64,000 bases of DNA from Parabacteroides sp. PF5-9. GTDB taxonomy: Bacteria > Bacteroidota > Bacteroidia > Bacteroidales > Tannerellaceae. The stretch covers positions 41,290 through 105,289 of the forward strand of contig NZ_JARXWG010000013.1 in NCBI RefSeq assembly GCF_029893105.1, in the 5' to 3' direction. The notes below the pieces were generated by a model. It was not told where the DNA came from, searched no databases, and saw nothing but the letters and a program-made list of their open reading frames with translations. This document shows, piece after piece, positions 16,618-23,819 of the stretch. Within the stretch, counting starts at the first letter, position 1. Each line of letters starts with the position of its first letter. The translations under genes and the position numbers were made by a program.

Positions 16618-16661
16618 TACTCCTGTTTTCTCTGTTTACTACAACTCGGTACGTCGTCCAT
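16614..16661 (-). CDS. Candidate leader peptide of mgtE (15 aa)
   Basis: A 15-codon reading frame starting at ATG 16659-16661 encodes MDDVPSCSKQRKQEY and stops at TAA 16614-16616. The stop lies inside the 5' strand of the anti-sequestor hairpin. The acidic, proline-containing start recalls the E. coli MgtL leader (start Met-Glu-Pro-Asp-Pro), where such a nascent chain makes ribosomes abort at low Mg2+ (established for MgtL). That this short frame is translated is an inference; it has no strong ribosome-binding site. Confidence 0.4.
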   Translation of the reverse strand: MDDVPSCSKQRKQEY

Positions 16662-16722
16662 AATGAAATTGTATAAATGAATAATTGAGTCTAATCAGCA
16701 GACTCTGTTCTAAAATCCGCGG

Positions 16723-16730
16723 CAAAGGTA
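16723..16730 (-). promoter_or_regulatory. -7 element for mgtE
   Basis: TACCTTTG on the minus strand matches TAnnTTTG. Transcription from here gives a leader of about 165 bases, unusually long compared with the roughly 15-30-base leaders elsewhere in the window. Confidence 0.65.
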
Positions 16731-16838
16731 TCATTTTTTATTGAACCTGTGTGGAATGGGAGATAAATTAACAGGGTGCATCGAAAGAAAAACTTAAACG
16801 ACCCAGCGGTTTAGATGAGGTATCTGAAAGACTATTTT

Positions 16839-16957
16839 GTCAGACGTACCTCCGTTTTTTGTTAGAGGTACGTCTAAAACAATTTAGAGGTACGTCTAAA
16901 TTCATTTAGAGGTAGGTGTAAAACATTTTAGAGGTACCTCTAACAGAAAAGTCATCA
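16839..16957. repeat. 22-bp-period palindromic array, copy B
   Basis: Units start at 16839 (degenerate), 16861, 16883, 16905 and 16927, with unrelated 4-base spacers and the tail AGAAAAGTCATCA. The four good 18-mers are exactly the reverse complements of those in copy A in reverse order, although the outer flanks (CCTCCGTTTTTT on the left, CAGAAAAGT on the right) are in the same orientation in both copies. It lies between the 3' end of the DUF3137 gene and the mgtE promoter. Confidence 0.9.
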
Positions 16958-17025
16958 TCACGTATCATTTTATTCGTTCCGATAGGGCAAAAAACTGATT
17001 CCAATGGAGGCGGTAGATATACCTT

Positions 17026-17937
17026 TTAGTTCTTTGTCCAGATCCGCGTGTTCAGATTTAACTCATCGATGATAGCGATTAGTGAAGTGATCATCATATA
17101 GTCTCTGTATATGACCTCCCGATCATTGATCTTCGTCCATAAACCGGCCTCAAAATGATTGGTTTCATTATGGATTGCAATCATGATATTCGAACGGCAA
17201 AAGCTGAATATGACTCCTTCGTCAAACCGCTTGTCGAGTTCCACGATGCGTTCCATCATGGAAGGAGTTAATAGATAACGGGCTTCGACCTGATCGTCCG
17301 AAAAGACATCGAACCGTTTCTCGAACTCTCCATTTTCCAACTTGACACGGTTCTGTTTTAATCTTAAGAATGAGTTGCGTAAAACAACGGTCTCTCCTTT
17401 AAAATCTTTATGGAAATCGGCGATAAACATAAACCCTTTAAAGAGCGTGACCCAACGGGTTTGTCCCTTACTGCCGGTATGCTTCTCTTCGGCATGGACT
17501 TCAGAAAAGCGGAATCTGGTCTTGTCCATCACTCCGGAAATCAGGTCTTCGCTATGATAGCGATCGGGATGAACAAAAAGTTGACTTTGATTAAATACGT
17601 TCTCTGTTATACCTGATGCCGGATGATACCGTCCATTTTTTACCACATTTTTTACAATCTGAGCGACGATTTGTTTTTTATACTGTTCAAGCAATGGACC
17701 CGACCGGGACATATTAACGGTACTGATTAGGATGACAGCCACGAAAAATCCGATACCGAAGACAAACTCCGAAGATTCATATTGGCTGACCATAGCGACG
17801 ATGACAATGATGATGATCAGTCCGATAATGATTTTTTTGAAAGCCTCTTTTCGAAGTTTTTGTCGTTGTGATTCGAGTTGTTCCAGTATGGGACTCAACT
17901 CATCCATCAGTTTTTCAAACGATAAATTGGAGTGCAT
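17026..17937 (-). CDS. DUF3137 domain membrane protein
   Basis: This 303-residue protein of unknown function matches the DUF3137 pattern. A charged N-terminal helix precedes two adjacent transmembrane segments (about residues 35-55 and 58-78). A soluble cytoplasmic domain follows, with VFNQSQLFVHPDRYHSEDLI, TLFKGFMFIADFHKDFKG and FSDDQVEARYLLTPSMMERI. Proteins of this family are frequently encoded next to LemA (recollection), and a lemA gene lies two genes upstream on the same strand. A membrane or envelope role is likely, but nothing in the sequence defines it. Confidence 0.75.
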   Translation of the reverse strand: MHSNLSFEKLMDELSPILEQLESQRQKLRKEAFKKIIIGLIIIIVIVAMVSQYESSEFVFGIGFFVAVILISTVNMSRSGPLLEQYKKQIVAQIVKNVVKNGRYHPASGITENVFNQSQLFVHPDRYHSEDLISGVMDKTRFRFSEVHAEEKHTGSKGQTRWVTLFKGFMFIADFHKDFKGETVVLRNSFLRLKQNRVKLENGEFEKRFDVFSDDQVEARYLLTPSMMERIVELDKRFDEGVIFSFCRSNIMIAIHNETNHFEAGLWTKINDREVIYRDYMMITSLIAIIDELNLNTRIWTKN

Positions 17938-17998
17938 GACGATCGGTTTATTTTGTAGGACTTATCTTACCCACATTATACGAGGCGTAAAAATAACG

Positions 17999-18021
17999 CA
18001 TTTGCTGCATTGCAACAAATG
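17999..18021 (-). terminator. Hairpin after the PagL-like gene
   Basis: CATTTG.TGCA and TGCA.CAAATG form a near-perfect hairpin, and on the minus strand it is followed by CGTTATTTTT. It probably attenuates or ends transcripts between the PagL-like and DUF3137 genes. Confidence 0.5.
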
Positions 18022-18033
18022 ATAATCAAAGGA

Positions 18034-19260
18034 TCAACGATGGAAGAATGGATATTTGTTATTGAAACGGAAACCAAGACCCAGCATCAGGAAATTGGGG
18101 TCATGAAAGTCGTGAAGGCTGTACCCGATATGCAGAAATGAATTCCGGGTCAGTTCAACCTTCAGAGCCAATATCTGGTAAAATGCTTTCAAATCACCTC
18201 CGCCATGGAGGATGTTGGCTCCAAAACCTATTCCGACACTAAAATAGGGCATCACATATTCTGCTCTTCCCGAAACGCCTAAAGCCAGTTGTTTGTTGAA
18301 TGACGGTCTGGAAAAGGTTGGCTCTGTCCCCGAGATATGCTCGTTGGCATACACATTGGCACTACCGTCGTAAAAGCCATCCAAAGCAACGCCAACACGT
18401 ACTCTGTAGTCAAGGTTGTACATGGGGCCAAAGCTAAATCCTGCCACTGCATACGCATCCGGCGAGGCTATCTGTCGGTCTTCGACAGTCACCCCTTTTC
18501 GACGCCATGCGCCAAACAGGACTAAGTCATAACTGATATGACGCGGGAATTCAGGAATAGGCTGTAATTGTATTTTTCTGGCGAGCGACTCATGCTCCCG
18601 GTTGAACTTGTAGACCAATCCGACTTTCAGTCCGATCGTGTTTAATCCGGAATTCGGGAATTTGGTATTGCCATTGGAGAAATGAGTTAGAGAGATTCCG
18701 GATGTCAGATCGAATCGTTCTGAAAGTATCCAGTTGAGATACATATTAAGGTTGATATAAGCGTTCACCCTTGACCCGATCACCAGATTGTAATAATTCG
18801 ATGCATAGTGATAAGGGTGCCACCCTGACGACAAACCGAAGTTCCATTCATAATTCAGCGAAACGTTGGATGCAAGCCGACCTAATCGGGCTCCTTGGAA
18901 AAGATAAAAAGCGGTAGGATTTCCAATCTCTTTCCGGTTGCCAAACGTATACCAAGCGAGTGCGGCTCCCTGATAGACTCCTCCGTAGATCCGGTCGACA
19001 TATGAATGGGGTTCAAACTCAAAAGCGTATTGTAAATGGGGAGAGAAAGAGCCTCTGATGGGTTGTTGTAACTCATTCTCTCTTTTAAGAAAAGATTTGG
19101 TCGGGAAAATATAACCCGGCCGAGCCTCTACCGCTATACGGTGCAGAAGATGAGGTCGCTGAGGTTCGGACTCCTGTTCCTGTGCTTTTACATTAAGGGA
19201 AGAGAGGAGCATTACTCCTAAGAAAATCAACATCAACCATATCCGTATATTACCACTCAT
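18034..19260 (-). CDS. PagL-like lipid A deacylase / acyloxyacyl hydrolase family outer membrane protein
   Basis: This is a 408-residue protein with a Sec signal peptide (about residues 1-26) and long amphipathic strands typical of an outer-membrane beta-barrel. HFSNGNTKFPNSGLNTIG (about residue 210) matches the PagL active-site region, in which His and Ser spaced by one residue remove the 3-O acyl chain of lipid A (family knowledge). The protein is about twice PagL length. The C-terminal half ends with HDFHDPNFLMLGLGFRF, resembling a second barrel end, so it may be a larger or duplicated barrel. It lies between lemA and the DUF3137 gene, 16 bases after lemA. Lipid A remodelling is likely but not proven. 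Confidence 0.75.
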   Translation of the reverse strand: MSGNIRIWLMLIFLGVMLLSSLNVKAQEQESEPQRPHLLHRIAVEARPGYIFPTKSFLKRENELQQPIRGSFSPHLQYAFEFEPHSYVDRIYGGVYQGAALAWYTFGNRKEIGNPTAFYLFQGARLGRLASNVSLNYEWNFGLSSGWHPYHYASNYYNLVIGSRVNAYINLNMYLNWILSERFDLTSGISLTHFSNGNTKFPNSGLNTIGLKVGLVYKFNREHESLARKIQLQPIPEFPRHISYDLVLFGAWRRKGVTVEDRQIASPDAYAVAGFSFGPMYNLDYRVRVGVALDGFYDGSANVYANEHISGTEPTFSRPSFNKQLALGVSGRAEYVMPYFSVGIGFGANILHGGGDLKAFYQILALKVELTRNSFLHIGYSLHDFHDPNFLMLGLGFRFNNKYPFFHR

Positions 19261-19276
19261 AAAGACATCATCAGTT

Positions 19277-19843
19277 TTACAGATTCTTGATATCCGGAAC
19301 TTGTTTTTCTTGTTCTGGAATCCGAAAGAGTGTTCTACATTGAAAACCGAAAAGAGTGGCTACCAGGTTTGTGGGAAAACATTGTACGCTGGTGTTGTAG
19401 TCGGTCACCGAGGCATTATATGTACGCCGCGCCGCAGCCAATTGCTCTTCCGTCTCATTCAACGCGCGTTGCAGTTGCATAAAGTTATCCGACGCTTTTA
19501 ACGCCGGATAACTTTCAGCTATAACTTGCAGGTTGTGGCTGGCATGACTGAATACGGTATCGAAAGCCTCTTTTTCTGAGTCTGTCAACGTATTATAGTC
19601 CATTGATCGCAATCGGGAAATCTCGGCAAAGAGTTCTTTCTCATGCGCTGCATATTGTTTAACCGTTGCCACTAAATTAGGGATAAGGTCGAACCGCTTT
19701 TTCAACATCACATCAATCGTACTGAATGCATTGGCCACTTCATTTCTTTTCCGAACCAATGTATTATAAACAATTATGCCAAAGATAAAAAGGATACCTG
19801 ACAGGATCAATAATTTGGTGTATAAAGCCATTTCCATATGCAT
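19277..19843 (-). CDS. lemA: LemA family protein
   Basis: This membrane-anchored coiled-coil protein of about 188 residues has one N-terminal transmembrane segment (YTKLLILSGILFIFGIIVY) followed by the LemA core. In the core, RKRNEVANAFSTIDVMLKKR and FDLIPNLVATVKQYAAHEKE are diagnostic; long helices and a short C-terminal segment follow. The molecular role of LemA is unknown. The longer frame runs into the preceding gene, so ATG 19843 (or the next ATG at 19837) is taken. It leads a likely three-gene unit with the PagL-like and DUF3137 genes. Confidence 0.9.
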   Translation of the reverse strand: MHMEMALYTKLLILSGILFIFGIIVYNTLVRKRNEVANAFSTIDVMLKKRFDLIPNLVATVKQYAAHEKELFAEISRLRSMDYNTLTDSEKEAFDTVFSHASHNLQVIAESYPALKASDNFMQLQRALNETEEQLAAARRTYNASVTDYNTSVQCFPTNLVATLFGFQCRTLFRIPEQEKQVPDIKNL

Positions 19844-19866
19844 TATGCGATCATTTCCGATAGATA

Positions 19867-22035
19867 TTACTCCATGACGATGTATGTGGGCCATGATACC
19901 CGGTTGGGCAGATCAAACTCCTCGTCGTAAGGTTCTACTCCCGGATCGTTATTATAGGAGGATACTCGTTTTACTCCGTCTGCCGTACTACCGCCTATAC
20001 CGTTGATCACGTTTTGTATATTACCGGGACCGGCGAATCGTGTGATACACATCTTTTCAATCTTGACACGGGGTGTATTAGGCACCTCAAACCCATTTTT
20101 CTTATTCACATGGCCGTCGGTTCCGGTGAAAACCGCGTAAGAACCCAGACCAATGCTGTAATGTTCCTTGACACTGTTTGCAACTTTGAATGCCGCATAA
20201 CCGTCTATCCGGCTACCCTGGCTACTCCAGCTTGTTTGAGTCGGCGGATCATACGGTGGTTCATTTTGGAAGAAGTAAGTACTGCCACGTTCGCCCAGCC
20301 ATAACACTTCGTATTCCTGATAGTGTTCGGCAAACAGAGCGTAGAGCGTCACATCATTGCCGGTAACGATCAGTCCGTTTTTACATCTGTCTCTCAGCCA
20401 TCGCGCCGGCCCACCGGGTTGAGTACCGTGATCGGCACGCCACAACCAGAAATGGTCGCCTACCACATTATTGCTGTTTATCTGCATAGAAGCGTGTATC
20501 TGTATGTTTTTGGATTGTACACCACCTACTCTGCAGGTAATGTCTGTCAATAATATAGGATTTGCGGAATGGTTGGTATCTACACCTTCTTCACCGATAC
20601 GGATCTGATAGGTGGTACTGTTGAAAGAATCCATAAGGAGTCCGGCAACAATAATCCCATCTTTATCGTCCACATAGATACAACCCCAGTTGTTGTTTTC
20701 TGTCGGTTCGAGAGTCACCGAGGCTATACCGGCACCGAGAAGTATCGCATTTTTACGGTTGACTTGAATAGGCGCATTCAACGCGTAGTGACCGGGAGTG
20801 AAAAATACATTTTTGCCTGACTTGAGCGCAGCGTTGATTTCAACGTCGGTGTCACCTTCTTTGGCCACATACCAGTGAGTAAATAGATCTTGCACTTCAC
20901 CCTCTCCCATATTTGAGGTCGACCAGGAAGTGCCTATTCTATCTTTTTGCCATGCGGGAACAAATACTTTGTATTCGCCGTCATCATCGATAAAAAGAAA
21001 AGGTTTTTCTCTGATAATCGGAGTGGTAGCCACAGGCGAGTTCGCTTCATTCGCATTGGGCGCATTCACACAACCTTGCCAAACCATATTATACGAACCG
21101 CCCATGGGCTCGGAGCCTGAAGGGAATATGGTATTTCTGGTGTACCATTGTTGCTGCCCTCCCCAGTTGGGTCTGGATGAGAATGTATAGTGGCTGTCGG
21201 CAATAAAGCCACCACTTCCCCAGAAGTTTGAAGTACCAACATCGGATATATATTTCGAGGTATTTTCAATCAGCATTCTTCTCGCACTGGTCGATTGCGA
21301 CACTGTCCATGCAAAATCTCTCATCACGGTCACGTTTTCCATAGAACGCCAGAATGTACAGGTTGCATTTGCTCCGCCGGAAAGGTGAGGCCTGGTAAAA
21401 ACAGAACCTAATTTAACATCCGAAGGCAATTTACCCAGTCCACCCACATGGGAGTAACATCCCAATTCGATGGAGTTTGCTTCCGGTGATGAAGCTGAAC
21501 CTGAACCTCCCGGATCATACGTTTGTCCATCAATATTTGGTTTGAAATAGTAAGCTTGACGTTTTGTCGACCACTCACCGTTTTCCCGTCCACCACCAGT
21601 GGTAAGGAAATGAGTATTCATTTCTGTTCGTGCCGTTTCTGCTGTCTCATATTTTCGGTCGTAGAAATACATATTGTCGCCAAAAATCTGATTTTCCAAT
21701 GAAAGGATGATCGTTGTCGAACCACGGGTAATCTTATAATAGTTTTCGTACTTATCGGTATTCGGATTCGGATCGGTAAATGTCGTTTCAGACGTTGAAC
21801 CGACTGGTATAAACTCGGTAGCCAGACGACTACCACCTCTTGTGATCAGATAATCACCCGAAGAGCCAAATGGAGCCCATGATAGTGTTAAAGAATGATT
21901 CCCTTTGCTGTAGACTATGTGATTATCGGCCGAAGCGGCCTGGTTCTTCTCCTTGGGTGCGTATAATACCACAAAACTGCATAATCCCAACAGAAATACA
22001 AATGCTGTAAGAACTGCGATTAACTTTTTAGACAT
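19867..22035 (-). CDS. Secreted right-handed beta-helix protein (GH55/pectate-lyase-3-like)
   Basis: This is a 722-residue exported protein with an N-terminal signal or anchor (LIAVLTAFVFLLGLCSFVVLY). Residues about 30-120 look like a fibronectin-like domain (HSLTLSWAPFGSSGDYLITR). The middle contains GGFIADSHYTF, GGQQQWYTRN, IREKPFLFIDDDGEYKVFVP and GKNVFFTPGHYALNAPIQV, a beta-helix family known mainly from actinobacteria and fungi, where it is often mislabelled adenylyl cyclase or coagulation factor 5/8 type (recollection). GH55 exo-beta-1,3-glucanases share this architecture. No catalytic residue can be confirmed. The start is placed at ATG 22035; a GC-poor stretch of about 370 bases separates it from the clostripain gene. 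Confidence 0.65.
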   Translation of the reverse strand: MSKKLIAVLTAFVFLLGLCSFVVLYAPKEKNQAASADNHIVYSKGNHSLTLSWAPFGSSGDYLITRGGSRLATEFIPVGSTSETTFTDPNPNTDKYENYYKITRGSTTIILSLENQIFGDNMYFYDRKYETAETARTEMNTHFLTTGGGRENGEWSTKRQAYYFKPNIDGQTYDPGGSGSASSPEANSIELGCYSHVGGLGKLPSDVKLGSVFTRPHLSGGANATCTFWRSMENVTVMRDFAWTVSQSTSARRMLIENTSKYISDVGTSNFWGSGGFIADSHYTFSSRPNWGGQQQWYTRNTIFPSGSEPMGGSYNMVWQGCVNAPNANEANSPVATTPIIREKPFLFIDDDGEYKVFVPAWQKDRIGTSWSTSNMGEGEVQDLFTHWYVAKEGDTDVEINAALKSGKNVFFTPGHYALNAPIQVNRKNAILLGAGIASVTLEPTENNNWGCIYVDDKDGIIVAGLLMDSFNSTTYQIRIGEEGVDTNHSANPILLTDITCRVGGVQSKNIQIHASMQINSNNVVGDHFWLWRADHGTQPGGPARWLRDRCKNGLIVTGNDVTLYALFAEHYQEYEVLWLGERGSTYFFQNEPPYDPPTQTSWSSQGSRIDGYAAFKVANSVKEHYSIGLGSYAVFTGTDGHVNKKNGFEVPNTPRVKIEKMCITRFAGPGNIQNVINGIGGSTADGVKRVSSYNNDPGVEPYDEEFDLPNRVSWPTYIVME

Positions 22036-22402
22036 AAGAGTTTTTTTTAGTTTTTCATTTTTCGATATGTTACAAGTCACAATAAGATCAAAATAGTGTG
22101 ATAAAACAGTAGCAATTGTTCATTATATCTTCAAAAAGGGGGTCTCAAGAAATCAGAAAAGAATAGTTGAATAAGTTATAAATTGTATGTAAGGGTAGGC
22201 CGGAGGGCTTTAATGTGGATCACTTTTTCGGAGTAATTGCTTACAATTCGTAACTATATCAAAGATCTTTTTGACTTTTTAGACGTTTTCTTTAATTGGG
22301 AGACAAACTTAGATAAAATATACGATTTACAAGCGTGTCTTATAAAAAGAACTGTATAAACTGTGTCAAAAATATAAAAAAACGATGCCGGTTAAATGAA
22401 AA
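22036..22402. other. Intergenic region with no recognised feature
   Basis: These 367 bases hold no credible ORF, no clear terminator and no exact Bacteroidota promoter. The nearest approach is GATCTTTG on the minus strand near 22260-22267, which would give a leader of about 220 bases for the beta-helix gene. Confidence 0.5.
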
Positions 22403-23614
22403 TTAATGTGTCGCTTTATACCAAGCCGTTTCATCTTTGGTCACTGTTCTTGTATTTATACTTGGATCAGATATTGTTATTCCGGAGTAACTTTTAATCG
22501 CTGTCGGAATCCCTTTGCTCGCTGAATAAAAAGTAGGCGTATGCATCCTATATGCAGTAGGGATAACCCGCTCCAGCTGGTTTTCGAAGGTGGTTAATAA
22601 CGTTTGATCGGAACAAAGTTTAGCCACATAGTCGCCATAATCGAAAAAGATAACAGGCCAGTAGCCGTCTAATACTTGTATTTCACCTATCAAAGAGGTG
22701 TCAAATGTAAATTGCCGGTTAATCTCTTTCATCACTGATGCGAGATTGTCCAATTCCGCACAGTTTGTCACCCCTATAGTTCCACAGGGCATGGCCGAAT
22801 AGTTCTGATAAAATTCATAAAATCCTTTACAGATCTCATAATAGTTGACTTTACCAACTAAATGTTGCCCGATTATATGATAAGGGAAGCCATAAGCCAT
22901 GACTTCGGTAGGTGAAGCGATCAGATAATCCGTCACATTTTTCAGGTCGTAGGCAACCTCGATAGAGGACATGTAACAGTCGTCGAACATGATATATTCC
23001 ATTTTCAAACCGGCACGACTAATCCCTTCGGCAAGGGTAGTCACTTCGGTCTGATAATCAGCTGTTGTCCCTCCGAAAAAACGCGTTAATGGGCCTGTCT
23101 CATTTTCCCAATGGTACTTTTCTTCACTATTTCGCAATCTTGTAGCCGATACCGGAATCCATCCCATCCCATGGCAACTGATAATCATCCCATAACGATT
23201 CGCAGGTGAATACGTTTTTACATCATTCAGGATAGAAGTGATCCAGTTCGCTGTCGTATAAGCCGGATTAGCATATGTTTTGAGTGTATCGCGCACACAT
23301 TCTCCTTTATCGTATTTCAATTCGAAGAGAGTTGCTTTGGTTGGTGAAGAAGCAAAAAAGATTAAGACCCGTTCGTTTTTTAAAATATTTTTCTTGATGG
23401 TTGTTTCAAAGTCCGAAATATTCTGTTCAAAATATTTTGTCAGATTCGACGACCAGGGCATATACATGAATACAGTCTGTTCGGTGTCTTTGGTCGGATC
23501 AATTCCTTTATTGGTATCAGTTCCTCCGTTAGGATCGGGTATAGGCATCTCCTCTTTTGTACATGAAATGAGACACCAAGATAGGATTATCAATAGTGAT
23601 AAAAATTGCTTCAT
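22403..23614 (-). CDS. Clostripain-like (peptidase C11) lipoprotein
   Basis: This 403-residue cysteine protease is anchored as a lipoprotein: the signal ends in CLISC, with cysteine at about residue 18 after the chosen start, ATG 23614. The catalytic histidine is in GMIISCHGMGWIP and the cysteine in YIMFDDCYMSSIEVAYDL, matching the clan CD dyad of the C11 family. A low-complexity linker of Pro, Asp and Thr follows the lipobox. C11 enzymes usually cut after Arg or Lys and may self-activate. It probably acts on the cell surface or in the periplasm. It stands alone, with the beta-helix gene downstream on the same strand. Confidence 0.88.
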   Translation of the reverse strand: MKQFLSLLIILSWCLISCTKEEMPIPDPNGGTDTNKGIDPTKDTEQTVFMYMPWSSNLTKYFEQNISDFETTIKKNILKNERVLIFFASSPTKATLFELKYDKGECVRDTLKTYANPAYTTANWITSILNDVKTYSPANRYGMIISCHGMGWIPVSATRLRNSEEKYHWENETGPLTRFFGGTTADYQTEVTTLAEGISRAGLKMEYIMFDDCYMSSIEVAYDLKNVTDYLIASPTEVMAYGFPYHIIGQHLVGKVNYYEICKGFYEFYQNYSAMPCGTIGVTNCAELDNLASVMKEINRQFTFDTSLIGEIQVLDGYWPVIFFDYGDYVAKLCSDQTLLTTFENQLERVIPTAYRMHTPTFYSASKGIPTAIKSYSGITISDPSINTRTVTKDETAWYKATH

Positions 23615-23787
23615 TACGTAATCATTCAATTAGTGGGACTTCCTCTTTTTATTAAAACGGCTACAAATATACTAAAGATTTATCTGTTTGTGAAATAGTT
23701 TGTGCTGATTTTCAGTTTTATACCTCTAAAACATGAATATCATGTAATAAAATAACTCTTTCATGAAAAACCAATAGCGGAAAGAAT

Positions 23788-23795
23788 TATATTTG
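23788..23795 (+). promoter_or_regulatory. -7 element for the TPR histidine kinase
   Basis: TATATTTG fits TAnnTTTG and lies 24 bases before ATG 23820. It overlaps the alternative TTG start at 23793 and so rules it out. Confidence 0.6.
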
Positions 23796-23819
23796 TCAAC
23801 GCTTCATCAACTACATATC

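Noticed and set aside
16560..16730. M-box (ykoK) magnesium riboswitch
   Set aside because: The leader lacks the long conserved M-box core as far as I can recall it, and the shared-stem layout over the Shine-Dalgarno is different.
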